Origin: a virus
Virus record (IMG/VR): IMGVR_UViG_3300035633_000378
Span: 1 to 24,055 of that record
Length of the DNA: 24,055 nucleotides
Strand: one strand, 5' to 3'
The notes under the pieces were generated by a model, which was given only the letters and a program-made list of their open reading frames with translations, searched no databases and was not told where the DNA came from. Every line of letters starts with the position of its first letter. Position 1 is the first letter of the stretch. Shown here in pieces: positions 6,792-14,467 of this stretch. The position numbers and the translations under genes are program-made.

Positions 6792-6820
6792 CTGATCCCC
6801 TTCCCGTAGGAGGCCCCCGC

Positions 6821-7162
6821 ATGGCCGCGAAGCCGAAGGCGCCCGCGAAGAAGAGCGCCGCGAAGAAGCCGCCCGAAGACGCGCCGCCCGAGGAGACCGA
6901 CGAGCCGTCCGGTCCGATCGACCGGCCTCGAGGGCACAAGGGCGAGCCGAAGAGCCCCGACCAGCCGCGTGCGCGCGCGGCGGCGTTCTCGATCGTCCAC
7001 GACGTGATCGTGACGAAGGGGCCGATCCATCCCGTGACGGGCGAACCCGTCGAGGCGGGCGAGCGGATCTCCCTGAAACCGTCCTGGGCGCGGAACTTCG
7101 TCCGCGAGGGCCGCGGGCGCTACGCGACCGCCGAGGATGACGCCGAAACTGACGAGGGGTAG
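6821..7162 (+). CDS. Small protein between capsid and portal, Lys/Pro-rich N-terminus
   Basis: The start ATG has a near-ideal AGGAGG at 6808-6813. The 113-residue protein has a low-complexity N-terminal half rich in Lys, Ala, Pro and Glu (residues 1-50), probably disordered. The compact C-terminal half (AAFSIVHDVIVTKGPIHPVTGEPVEAGERI, split here across residues 55-84, then SWARNFVREGRGRYA) looks like a small beta-barrel. Similar small domains are found in phage head modules, but I do not recognise the family. It may be a minor head or head-completion protein. It ends 3 bases before the portal start. Function unknown. Confidence 0.75.
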   Translation: MAAKPKAPAKKSAAKKPPEDAPPEETDEPSGPIDRPRGHKGEPKSPDQPRARAAAFSIVHDVIVTKGPIHPVTGEPVEAGERISLKPSWARNFVREGRGRYATAEDDAETDEG

Positions 7163-7165
7163 GCC

Positions 7166-8503
7166 GTGCCGGACTGGCTCGTTCGCGTGCCCCGTCGGAG
7201 CCGCCCCGCGGCGCCGGAGACCGTCAGTCTCTCGACGGGCGAGACGTCGCTCACGGCGGCGTCCGCCCTCGAGTGGCCGACGCGGACCCGCGCCCGCAAC
7301 TCCTGGCAAATGGGTCTACGGGCCGCGAACCCGACGACCGGCGAGGAGCTCGCCGCGGTCTACGCGTGTCAGGCTCTGATCGCGAACTCCGTCGCGCCCG
7401 TGCGGATCCGCCACGTCCGCTATGAGGACGGCGTCCCCGTCGAGATCCCCGCCTCGCGAAAGGCGGCGGTCCTAGCACGGCCGAATCACTACCAGACCGG
7501 GCTCGAGTTCCGGTCCTACGCGATCCACTGCGCGCTCTCCAACGGGAACGCCTACGCCTGGAAGGAGCGCGACGCGGTCGGTCGGGTCGTGGCGCTGCAC
7601 CCGATCGCCCCCGACGCGGTCGCCCCGGAGCGGATGCGCGAGACGGGGGACATCTACTACCGGGCGCCCCTGAACTTCGACGAGCCGGTCGAGCGCCCGG
7701 AGCGTCTCGCGCAGCGGGACGTCTGGCATTGGCGCCCCCGGACGACGCGGGATCCGCTCTGCGGGATCTCGCCCCTCCAGGCGCTGATCTACGTCCGGAT
7801 CATGCAGGGCGAGATCCAGCAGACGTCCGCCGAGTTCTTCGCGAACAAGGCGCAGAACGGCGGCTATCTCGCGACCGACGCGAACGTCTCCGAGAAGCAG
7901 GCGAAGATCTACCTCGCGTCCTGGGAGCGCGCCGCGCGCGAGCGCCAGGCGGGGCGCGCAGCGTTCCTGGACAAGGGCATCAAGTGGCACGATCAGAGCC
8001 TCTCGGCCACGGACGCGGCCCTCATCGACCAGTACCGCCTCACGGTCGAGGAGATCGCGCGCGCCTACGGGGTGCCGGGGTGGATGATCGGACTGGGCGA
8101 TCCCTCGTATTCCAACGCGGAGACGATGGATCGGACCTATCACGCCCAGACGCTACGCTTCTACTTCGACTCCCTCGAGGCGAGCCTCGGGATGACCTTC
8201 AATCTCTCGGAGGGCGAGGCGTTCGATCACGCCGTCGAGGAGCGCATCGCGAAGAGTGACACGAAAAGCCAGATCGAGGGCCTCGCGCGAGCCGTCCAGG
8301 GTGGGATCATGACCCCGAACGAGGCTCGGAAGCGCCTGGGCCTCCCGAAGGACGTGGACGGCGACACCCTCCTCGTCCAGCAACAGATGATTCCGGTCGG
8401 GACCGCCATCGATCCCCCGGAGCCCATTGCGCCGCGCGCGGCGACCGGGCTCCAGGCGGTCGACGACGACGCCGACGATGATGCCGACCAGGGGGCCGCG
8501 TAG
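7166..8503 (+). CDS. Portal protein (HK97-type)
   Basis: The portal forms the dodecameric ring at the capsid vertex through which DNA passes. The 445-residue protein starts with GTG behind GAGGGGTAGG. It shows the HK97-portal pattern: EELAAVYACQALIANSVA near residue 60, FRSYAIHCALSNGNAYAW near 115, GISPLQAL near 200, TSAEFFANKAQNGGYL near 220, EEIARAYGVPGWMIGLGD near 295 and the C-terminal MTPNEARKRLGLP. The last 20 residues are Asp-rich. Its position downstream of the capsid gene, rather than between terL and protease, is unusual for this family. Confidence 0.92.
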   Translation: MPDWLVRVPRRSRPAAPETVSLSTGETSLTAASALEWPTRTRARNSWQMGLRAANPTTGEELAAVYACQALIANSVAPVRIRHVRYEDGVPVEIPASRKAAVLARPNHYQTGLEFRSYAIHCALSNGNAYAWKERDAVGRVVALHPIAPDAVAPERMRETGDIYYRAPLNFDEPVERPERLAQRDVWHWRPRTTRDPLCGISPLQALIYVRIMQGEIQQTSAEFFANKAQNGGYLATDANVSEKQAKIYLASWERAARERQAGRAAFLDKGIKWHDQSLSATDAALIDQYRLTVEEIARAYGVPGWMIGLGDPSYSNAETMDRTYHAQTLRFYFDSLEASLGMTFNLSEGEAFDHAVEERIAKSDTKSQIEGLARAVQGGIMTPNEARKRLGLPKDVDGDTLLVQQQMIPVGTAIDPPEPIAPRAATGLQAVDDDADDDADQGAA

Positions 8504-8504
8504 G

Positions 8505-9488
8505 ATGGGGTTCGTCGTCTCGTTCGCACCGTGGCCCGGTCTGACGTCCGCGCTCGATGGCGTCGCTCGAGAGTTTGTCACGCTCCCCGCCGCAGGGTCG
8601 TGTGATCGCCTCGACGCGCGATTGAACGTGGCCTCGACCTCGGACGTCACCGTCACCGTCTCCGACGGCACGACGAGCGTCGTCCTGACGATTCCGGCCG
8701 GAAACCTCCACGCGAGCGCCGCGGTATCGGGCGCCTTCCCCACCCTGGCGACGCTCACGGTCCAGACCGACGGAGCCTCCGTTGGGGCGCAGGGATTCTC
8801 CGGCTCCGCCTGGTTCAATCTGTCGAGCTCGATGCCGGCGGGCAGCGGGAGCGGGATCGTCACGCTCGCCGACGTGAAGGGCGCCCTCGGGATCACGGGC
8901 GCGACGACGGAGCAGGACGCATGGCTCGAGCGCCAGATCGACGTCTTCTCGTCGAAGATCCGGCTCTACTGCAATCGGCATTTCAACGTCCGGCGGATCG
9001 TCCAGGTCTTCGACCACCCGGAGCTCGTCGTCACGGCCGACGCCCCGATTACGACGATCCACACGGCGACCGCCTCGGGCCAGTCGATCGACCCCGCGAC
9101 GCTGCGCGTTGATGCGGATGCGGGGCTCATCTCGCCGCCCCAGGAGCAGGGATCGCCGGGGTGGAACGAATACCACCCTCTCGAGATCGACTTCGAAGCC
9201 GGATTCGCGACAGTCCCGGCCGACGTTGCGGAGCTCATCTACACCGGGATCGCGAAGCGGTGGGGCGCATTCCAAGCCGGGGCCTACGCGCCCGAGGCGC
9301 GCGGCGTCGTGAAGCGCGAGACCGTCGCCGACGCGGGGACGCTCGAGTACGCGACCCCGTCCTCGACCATGCGCTACGAGGCCGCGGACTACCTCCTCGG
9401 GCTTCCGCTGGCGCAACTGGATCCGTGGATCCGACCCCTCCACGTCGGCGCCTCGGAGATCATGGCCTGGGCCGAGGTGCAGCCGTGA
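8505..9488 (+). CDS. Head-tail connector (gp6-like) with an extra N-terminal beta domain
   Basis: The ATG at 8505 lies one base after the portal stop and has AGGGGG at 8490-8495. The C-terminal part from about residue 115 (VTLADVKGALGITG, then DAWLERQIDVFSSKIRLYC) matches the Phage_connect_1/HK97 gp6 adaptor family, which seals the portal ring. Such adaptors are usually about 100-200 residues. This protein is 327 because it begins with about 110 residues of Val/Thr/Ser-rich sequence that looks like a small beta-sandwich (VASTSDVTVTVSDGTTSVVL) joined by a Gly/Ser linker (MPAGSGSG). An internal ATG at 8832 would give the adaptor alone but has no good ribosome site. The fused domain may be exposed on the virion neck. 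Confidence 0.78.
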   Translation: MGFVVSFAPWPGLTSALDGVAREFVTLPAAGSCDRLDARLNVASTSDVTVTVSDGTTSVVLTIPAGNLHASAAVSGAFPTLATLTVQTDGASVGAQGFSGSAWFNLSSSMPAGSGSGIVTLADVKGALGITGATTEQDAWLERQIDVFSSKIRLYCNRHFNVRRIVQVFDHPELVVTADAPITTIHTATASGQSIDPATLRVDADAGLISPPQEQGSPGWNEYHPLEIDFEAGFATVPADVAELIYTGIAKRWGAFQAGAYAPEARGVVKRETVADAGTLEYATPSSTMRYEAADYLLGLPLAQLDPWIRPLHVGASEIMAWAEVQP

Positions 9489-9802
9489 CCTTCGGGACCG
9501 ACGTGATCGGCGCCGTCGGGCGCCCTCTGGTCGTCCTGGATCCGGACGGAGTCGAGCTCGGGACGCTCTCGGGGTTCATCCGCGGTACCGCCGACCGGGA
9601 CGAAGAGGGTGGGTTCGCCGTGTCCGACGCCCTGGGCGTCGTCCTCACCGCGGCTCGCACCGCGGCCGGGATTGAGGAGATCCGGCGGATGTACCGGCTC
9701 CGCGACGTCGGCGGCGAGGAGTACGTCGTCGAGGCGGTCCGGTTCGCCTACGGGCCGGGAGGGGGGCGGATCGAGAAGTTCGCCCTCTCGGGGCAGCGAT
9801 GA
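9485..9802 (+). CDS. Putative head closure / head-tail joining protein
   Basis: The gene starts with the GTG at 9485, which overlaps the previous stop (GTGA), so translation is coupled. The 105-residue product has a central beta-rich part (RPLVVLDPDGVELGTLSGFI, then MYRLRDVGGEEYVVEAVRF). By place and size it corresponds to the stopper or head-closure protein that follows the adaptor in siphoviruses and plugs the portal channel. I do not recognise a specific family, so the call rests on gene order. It overlaps the next gene by ATGA. Confidence 0.55.
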   Translation: MTFGTDVIGAVGRPLVVLDPDGVELGTLSGFIRGTADRDEEGGFAVSDALGVVLTAARTAAGIEEIRRMYRLRDVGGEEYVVEAVRFAYGPGGGRIEKFALSGQR

Positions 9803-10218
9803 GCTCGCCCACGGTCCGGCAGGCGGCTCGCGGGTGTCTCGAGTCCCCGGCGTGGCCCTCCTCGATCCCCTACGTGGAGACGTTCAACCGGGCTCCGGAT
9901 CCGGCCGACGTGCGCGACGCGTTCTCGACCGTCTACTTCTCGCCGACCGACACGTCCAGGATCTCGCTCGGGATGAACGAGTTTGAGGAGCGGGGCGAGA
10001 TCGAGGTCGTCGTGTTCGCGTCTCGAGGGCGGGCGTTCGCGGACATCGAGGCCGCGGTCTACGCGATCCGTCCCGTGATTCTGGGGCACCTGTGGCCCTC
10101 GTCTATTACGATCCTCTCCGTGGACGCTGGCGAGGTCGTCTCGCCTGGCGGAGACGGACTGCACGTAGAGGCCCGAGTCGCGGTCCCCTACGTCTACTAT
10201 CACACCGGAGGGACCTGA
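9799..10218 (+). CDS. Putative tail terminator / tail completion protein
   Basis: The 139-residue protein starts in an ATGA overlap with the closure gene and stops one base before the tail tube start. It contains SIPYVETFNRAPDP near the N-terminus and a C-terminal strand ending LHVEARVAVPYVYYHTGGT. This arrangement (a mixed alpha/beta protein of about 140 residues with N-terminal segment for an input sequence and a C-terminal strand, located before the tube gene) is typical for gpU-like or DUF4128-like tail terminators, which cap the tail at the correct length. Family assignment is tentative; position is the main support. Confidence 0.6.
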   Translation: MSSPTVRQAARGCLESPAWPSSIPYVETFNRAPDPADVRDAFSTVYFSPTDTSRISLGMNEFEERGEIEVVVFASRGRAFADIEAAVYAIRPVILGHLWPSSITILSVDAGEVVSPGGDGLHVEARVAVPYVYYHTGGT

Positions 10219-10219
10219 G

Positions 10220-11191
10220 ATGGCACTCTCGGATACCGTTCGAATCGCGATCATCGAGGAGACCACGGAGGGCGTGACCCCCGCGACCCCGGCGTTCGAC
10301 CTGATGCGCGTGAATTCCGACACACTCCAGATCGAGCGCGAGTCTGTGAACGATCCGGAGCTCAACTCGGCGCGGACGCTGCGCGACGTGATCCCGACGT
10401 CCAGGGCGAACCGGGGCGCGATCGAGACGAACTTGGCCCGGAATACGGTCTTCGAGAACATCCTCGCCGGGATCTTCGGCGGCGCCTGGGTTTCGGACGA
10501 CCTCGTCACCGGCACGACCCGGAAGACGTTCACGATCGAGAAAACGTTCCTGAACGCGAATAACCGCCAGACCTATCACCGATACCGGGGCGTCATGCCC
10601 TCGAGCCTGCAACTGGTCTCGAACCCCGACGAGCCGGTCCGGGCGACGTGGAGTTTCGTCGGCGGGACGTTTGAGGTCGCGCAGGACGCCTCGACGATCG
10701 GCGACGCGGAGATCACGGGCGCCACCTACGTCGAACCGTCGCCCGCGCACGACGCGGCCCCGGCGATGCGGGGACAGGACGTCGTCGTCAGTACGTCCGG
10801 GTCGCAGCCGATGGCCTTGACGATCTGGACGGCGATGGATCTGACGATCGACTCCCAGGTACTCGCGACGAAGCAGCTGGGCGTCGAGGGTGAGTCGTCG
10901 CTCCACCTGGGGAAGTTCATCTGTCCCGTCCAGGCGACGATCGTCTTCCGGAACCAGACCCCGGACACCCTCGCCGAGTCGGGCGGGCGGATTGGTCTCA
11001 CCGTGAACTACTTCGATCGGATCGCCTCGCCCGCCCAGAACCTCTACAGCTTCGCCTTCACGGACTTCGTGATTACGAACGCGCCGACTCCGACTCCCGC
11101 GACGGGCGAGCTCCTCGTCCAGGAGATCACGGGCGAGATCGTGACCCCGTCGTCCGGGGAGTTCGTCACTCTCAGCCGAAGCGTCGTCTAA
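10220..11191 (+). CDS. Major tail tube protein
   Basis: A strong GGAGG at 10207-10211 precedes the ATG. The 323-residue protein begins with the characteristic VRIAIIEETTEGVTPATPAF and contains LNSARTLRDVIPTSR and SRANRGAIETNLAR segments, as in the phage tail tube family Phage_TTP_13. These proteins stack as hexameric rings around the DNA channel. The C-terminal half (from about residue 150) is beta-rich and longer than a minimal tube protein, so it may carry a surface domain. The next genes are the tail chaperones, as expected. Confidence 0.82.
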   Translation: MALSDTVRIAIIEETTEGVTPATPAFDLMRVNSDTLQIERESVNDPELNSARTLRDVIPTSRANRGAIETNLARNTVFENILAGIFGGAWVSDDLVTGTTRKTFTIEKTFLNANNRQTYHRYRGVMPSSLQLVSNPDEPVRATWSFVGGTFEVAQDASTIGDAEITGATYVEPSPAHDAAPAMRGQDVVVSTSGSQPMALTIWTAMDLTIDSQVLATKQLGVEGESSLHLGKFICPVQATIVFRNQTPDTLAESGGRIGLTVNYFDRIASPAQNLYSFAFTDFVITNAPTPTPATGELLVQEITGEIVTPSSGEFVTLSRSVV

Positions 11192-11213
11192 GACGCACAC
11201 GAAAGGGGAACCC

Positions 11214-11759
11214 ATGGCATCGGACTCGCTCTCGCATTGGGAGTCGGACCGTCACCTGGACGTCGTCGGCGTCTGGATCGACCTCGGGGAGGGGGTCGAG
11301 TGGCGCGTCGCGCGCGCCGGAGGGCACAACTTCGCCCACGCGAAGGCGCTCGCGGAGATCAAGAAACCCGGCCCGAACGCGTCGGCCTGGGACGAGTTCT
11401 CCTACACGGCGTCGTGCCTCGCGGGCGTCTACGTGAAGGACTGGCGGGGCATGGTGGACCGGGACACGGGCGAGGCGCTCGAGTTCAATCCGGGGCTTTG
11501 CTTCCAGGAACTGCTCGGGAAGCCGGACCTGGTCTCACACCTGATGGAGGTGATCCTCGATCGGGACCGCTTTCGCGACCCTCGTCGCCAAGGCGAAGGC
11601 GGAGATCGGGGAGTTTCTCCGCTGGTCGAGGGCGATGGAGGATCACGGGCCGCATCTCCGAATGGCCGCGGAGACGTTCGAGACGTCCCTGTCGCCGCCG
11701 GAGATCTCTCACGTTTCGGAGTGGGCGATCGAGGCGTATCGGATGGCTCGGTCTGGTAG
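11214..11759 (+). CDS. Tail assembly chaperone (lambda gpG-like), unshifted frame
   Basis: The gene follows the tube gene with the ribosome site AAAGGGGAA. The first 120 residues look like a real globular chaperone: HLDVVGVWIDLGEGVEWRVAR, then FSYTASCLAGVYVKDW and PDLVSHLMEVILDRDRF. After residue 120 this frame becomes Gly/Arg/Asp-rich and loses protein character, although it stays open to 11759. That pattern is what is expected when ribosomes leave this frame to make the longer GT product. The chaperone coats the tape measure protein during tail assembly. The family is inferred from position between tube and tape measure and from the frameshift layout. Confidence 0.72.
   Translation: MASDSLSHWESDRHLDVVGVWIDLGEGVEWRVARAGGHNFAHAKALAEIKKPGPNASAWDEFSYTASCLAGVYVKDWRGMVDRDTGEALEFNPGLCFQELLGKPDLVSHLMEVILDRDRFRDPRRQGEGGDRGVSPLVEGDGGSRAASPNGRGDVRDVPVAAGDLSRFGVGDRGVSDGSVW
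11568..11575 (+). promoter_or_regulatory. Candidate +1 programmed frameshift site (TTT_C)
   Basis: The zero frame reads CGC TTT CGC at 11568-11576. If the Phe tRNA on TTT slips forward by one base it pairs with TTC, its better codon, and the next codon is GCG in the frame of the T segment. The T frame has its last upstream stop (TGA) at 11551-11553, so the shift must occur after that. The perfect anti-Shine-Dalgarno match GGAGGTGAT at 11546-11554 lies 16 bases upstream and may pause ribosomes. Confidence 0.5.
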
Positions 11760-11907
11760 CGCGGACGGCGCCCCACGGTTCGAGGCGGTCGCCGTGATCG
11801 CCGACCGGGCCGCCGTCGATGTCTGGGAGGCCTGGGCGCTCGTCCACGCCGCCCATCAAGAGGTCGAGGATCTCCTGGATGGCTCGAGAGTACAGCCTGA
11901 AAAGTGA
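11575..11907 (+). CDS. T segment of the tail chaperone GT fusion (reached by frameshift)
   Basis: This frame is open from 11554 and reads ATLVAKAKAEIGEFLRW, then a helical AMEDHGPHLRMAAETFETSL and VDVWEAWALVHAAHQEVEDLL, ending at 11907. It has no plausible start codon near its beginning; the first ATG (11635) cuts off a well-structured region and lacks a ribosome site. The simplest reading is a +1 shift from the G frame, giving a product of about 230 residues (120 from G and 110 from T). In lambda-like phages GT binds the tape measure and the tube protein during assembly. The coordinates given assume the TTT_C site; the exact crossover is inferred. Confidence 0.65.
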   Translation, partial: ATLVAKAKAEIGEFLRWSRAMEDHGPHLRMAAETFETSLSPPEISHVSEWAIEAYRMARSGSADGAPRFEAVAVIADRAAVDVWEAWALVHAAHQEVEDLLDGSRVQPEK

Positions 11908-12373
11908 GGGATTCGACGAGACGATGCGCGAACTCCGCGGGTTCGAGTCGAAGGTCGTCGGGCGCGTCCTCGCGTTCGCGAATCGGAAAGCCGTGGAGCC
12001 CCTAAAAAAGGCCGTGATCGCGGAGGCGCCCACGCGGAGGGAGCCGGGGACTGCGGGGCGCCGCTACAAGCGCGTCGGCCAGGCGGCGATCCGCGGGCCC
12101 GGGTTTCTGCGCCGCTCCGTGAAGGCGGGGGCGAAGAAGCGCGGGAAGAAGCGTCATTCCGTGACGCATCGCGTCTGGCTCGGGCCTGCCTGGTACGGCC
12201 GGATCGTCGTGCGAGGGCGGAAGAAGGGAAATCCGATGCCCCGGAACCCGTTCGTGAACCGGGCGGAGCGCCGCGCAGGGCCGCAGGCGATCGAGACGTG
12301 GCGTCGGGTGTTCGCAAAACGCGTCCAAGTCGAGCTCAGGAAACAGAAGCGGCTCAAGGGGAGGGCGGGGTAG
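11879..12373 (+). CDS. HK97 gp10-like / tail completion family protein
   Basis: The ATG at 11879 (MAREYSLKSEGFDETMREL) overlaps the T segment by 29 bases and ends directly before the tape measure. The 164-residue basic protein has LRGFESKVVGRVLAFANRKA near residue 20, followed by GPGFLRRSVKAG, a WYGRIVVRG turn, and NPMPRNPFVNRAE near residue 120. This is the pattern of the HK97_gp10/minor tail Z-like family (AP, then LRxSI, then NPFxxPA). These proteins act at the head-tail joint. In most phages they are encoded before the tube gene, so its place behind the chaperones is unusual. Confidence 0.7.
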   Translation: MAREYSLKSEGFDETMRELRGFESKVVGRVLAFANRKAVEPLKKAVIAEAPTRREPGTAGRRYKRVGQAAIRGPGFLRRSVKAGAKKRGKKRHSVTHRVWLGPAWYGRIVVRGRKKGNPMPRNPFVNRAERRAGPQAIETWRRVFAKRVQVELRKQKRLKGRAG

Positions 12374-14107
12374 ATGGCACGCAGCGACGCGGCGATCCTG
12401 ATCGACCTCGAGGCCCGCACCGCCCAGTTCGATCGGCAGCTGAAGCAGAGCGCGCGGCAGCTGAACCGCCTCGAGCGCCAGACGAAACAGACCGGCCGCG
12501 CGATGCGGACTCTCGCCCGCAGCGTCCGCACAATGGGCGCGGCGCTCGCGACCGGCGCCATTGCGAAGGCGACCCGCGACGCATTCCGGCTGGGCGAGGC
12601 GATCCGCCTCACCTCGGAGCGCGTGGGATTCACGACCCGCGCCTACCAGGAACTCAGCTACGCCGCGCAGACGACCGGCGTGAATCAGGCGACGCTCGAT
12701 CTTGCCCTCCAGCGGTTCACCAAGCGGTTGGGCTTCGCGCAGCAGGGCGTTTCGGAGTGGGTGAAGACCTTCGCCGAGATGAATGTGGAGATCGTGGACG
12801 CGGAAGGGAACTACCGCACCTCCGAAGCGGTCTTCGCCGACTTCGCCGACGCCGTGGCGAACTCCGACACGCAGGCCCAGGGGCTCGCCCGGACCGTGAA
12901 GGTCCTGGACTCCGAGGGCGCCCGGATGTACGGGGTGATCGTCGGGGGCTCGGAGGCGCTCCGCGAGTTCGGGAACGAGGCCGCGAACGCTGGCGTGATC
13001 CTGAGCGAGCAGACGATCGAGAGCCTCTCTCGAGCCCAGACTGCGATCGACCGCTTCACGCTGAAGGTGAAGGTCGGATTCACGGAGATCGTGGGCGGCG
13101 CCCTAATCAAGTTCGCCCAGGAGATGGGCGAGATGGAGGCCCGGACCGCCCAGAACCTCGCGAAGACGGCCGATAGTCTTGAGTTCCTGGGATTCACGGC
13201 GAAGGCGGCGGAGCGCCGCATCCGCGCCCAGGAGGTGGCGAACTCGGCGATCGACTGGTTCACCTGGGCGAACGCGACGAACGAGGCCGCGGACGGGATC
13301 AATCGCGTCGCGAAGGCGACCGAGAACGCGGGGCGGGTCGCCCGGACGTCGCGGGGCTGGAGCCCCTTCGATCCGAACGGCGGGATCCTGGGATTCCCCC
13401 TCCCGTCGGCCCCGGCCCAGCGGAGCGGGGGTCGAGGCTGGGGACCGCTCGATCCGAATGGCGGCGTCCTCGAGTTCCCCCTCCCGAATGCCGACCGGAC
13501 GCGCGCCCAGTTCCGGAGCCTCGAGGACGAGTTCAAGAGCTCGAACGAGGTCATGCTCCAGACGACGCTCTCGACGACCAGCCGGATGGCCGACGCGTTT
13601 ACGCAGTTTGCTCTCACCGGGAAACTCGACATGAAGGAGTTCGCCCGCAGCGTGACGGCCGACCTGCTCCGGATCATTACCCTCCAAGCGCTCGTCCGCG
13701 GCGCGGCCGGGATCGGCTTGGGGGGCCTCTTCCCCAACGCCGACGGGAACGCGTTCAGCGGCGGGCGGGTCGTCCCGTTCGCTCGAGGCGGCGTCGTTAC
13801 GGCGCCTACGCTTTTCCCGATGTCGGGCGGGCGCACAGGCCTGATGGGCGAGGCGGGGGCGGAGGGGATTCTCCCCCTCCGGCGAACAAAGACTGGCCGA
13901 CTCGGAGTCTCGGCGGAGGGCGCCGGGGGCTCCGTCTTCGCGCCCCAGGTCTCCGTCGTCGTGAACGAGCCGCAGGGCGGGAAGACCGAGGGGGAGGCTT
14001 TCGGGAAGGGCGCAGGGCAGGAACTAAACCGCGAGCTCCGCGGGCTCTTCCGAGCGTTCCTGCGCGACGAGACCCGGCCGGGTGCGACCCTCCGGCCGTT
14101 CGGATAG
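12374..14107 (+). CDS. Tail tape measure protein (lambda gpH-like C-terminus)
   Basis: The ATG follows the previous stop directly, with GGCGGGG upstream. The 577-residue protein is helical and Ala/Arg/Gln-rich at the N-terminus (FDRQLKQSARQLNRLERQ), has a middle region of TMP-type helices, and ends with AFSGGRVVPFARGGVV and GEAGAEGILPLRR, the signature of lambda-type tape measure C-termini. By the usual 0.15 nm per residue, the tail would be about 85-90 nm long. Two similar blocks, RGWSPFDPNGGILGFPLPSA near residue 327 and RGWGPLDPNGGVLEFPLPNA near residue 354, form an internal tandem repeat that interrupts the helices. The length is at the short end for siphoviruses. Confidence 0.9.
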   Translation: MARSDAAILIDLEARTAQFDRQLKQSARQLNRLERQTKQTGRAMRTLARSVRTMGAALATGAIAKATRDAFRLGEAIRLTSERVGFTTRAYQELSYAAQTTGVNQATLDLALQRFTKRLGFAQQGVSEWVKTFAEMNVEIVDAEGNYRTSEAVFADFADAVANSDTQAQGLARTVKVLDSEGARMYGVIVGGSEALREFGNEAANAGVILSEQTIESLSRAQTAIDRFTLKVKVGFTEIVGGALIKFAQEMGEMEARTAQNLAKTADSLEFLGFTAKAAERRIRAQEVANSAIDWFTWANATNEAADGINRVAKATENAGRVARTSRGWSPFDPNGGILGFPLPSAPAQRSGGRGWGPLDPNGGVLEFPLPNADRTRAQFRSLEDEFKSSNEVMLQTTLSTTSRMADAFTQFALTGKLDMKEFARSVTADLLRIITLQALVRGAAGIGLGGLFPNADGNAFSGGRVVPFARGGVVTAPTLFPMSGGRTGLMGEAGAEGILPLRRTKTGRLGVSAEGAGGSVFAPQVSVVVNEPQGGKTEGEAFGKGAGQELNRELRGLFRAFLRDETRPGATLRPFG

Positions 14108-14116
14108 GGGGAGAAC

Positions 14117-14467
14117 GTGGACACCTTCACGCCCGCGAAGGCGCCCTCGATCAATGGCGCCGCGTCCCAGACGACGCCGCTCATGTTCGTCGCCGAGATG
14201 GGCGACGGCTACTCCCAGCGCGTACAAGCGGGGATGCAGCCGGAGCGCGAGTCGCTCGTCCTCCGGTGGGACTTTCTCAGCTACGCCGACATGAGCTCGA
14301 TCTGGGGGTTTTTGCGAAATCACATGATCGAGCCGTTCCGCTACCAGCCCCCAGGCTCGCCCGACGCGGCGAAGAAGTGGCGATGCGCCGACGTCGGACG
14401 GTCGCCGAACACTGACCTCACGCACGCCGTCGACGCGAAACTCGTCCAAGTCTGGGATCTCGACTAA
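14117..14467 (+). CDS. Minor tail protein M (lambda gpM-like)
   Basis: A 116-residue protein starting with GTG at 14117 behind GGGGGAGAA. The core MFVAEMGDGYSQRVQAGM and FLRNHMIEPFRYQPPG agree with the phage minor tail protein M family (PF05939). It caps the tape measure end at the tail tip and is followed, as in lambda, by L and K. Its stop overlaps the L start by one base (TAATG), so the two are probably coupled. Confidence 0.88.
   Translation: MDTFTPAKAPSINGAASQTTPLMFVAEMGDGYSQRVQAGMQPERESLVLRWDFLSYADMSSIWGFLRNHMIEPFRYQPPGSPDAAKKWRCADVGRSPNTDLTHAVDAKLVQVWDLD

Noticed and set aside
5107-6939. Minus-strand ORF of 610 codons over the protease and capsid genes
   Set aside because: GC-rich coding DNA often leaves the antisense frame open. 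The translation is Arg/Asp/Gly-rich with no domain, and the plus strand has clear capsid and protease genes.
8832-9488. Separate connector gene starting at the internal ATG at 8832
   Set aside because: No adequate ribosome site precedes it, the upstream frame has coding-type composition, and the ATG at 8505 has a good site next to the portal stop.
11546-11565. Independent start of the T segment at a rare codon (ATC at 11560) behind GGAGGTGAT
   Set aside because: Spacing would fit, but ATC initiation is very rare and the G and T segments join smoothly at TTT_C. Kept only as an alternative to frameshifting.
11237-11797. Second plus-strand ORF over the G gene in the -1 frame
   Set aside because: Its translation is almost all Arg, Gly, Pro and Ser and has no chaperone-like segment, so a -1 shift into this frame is unlikely.
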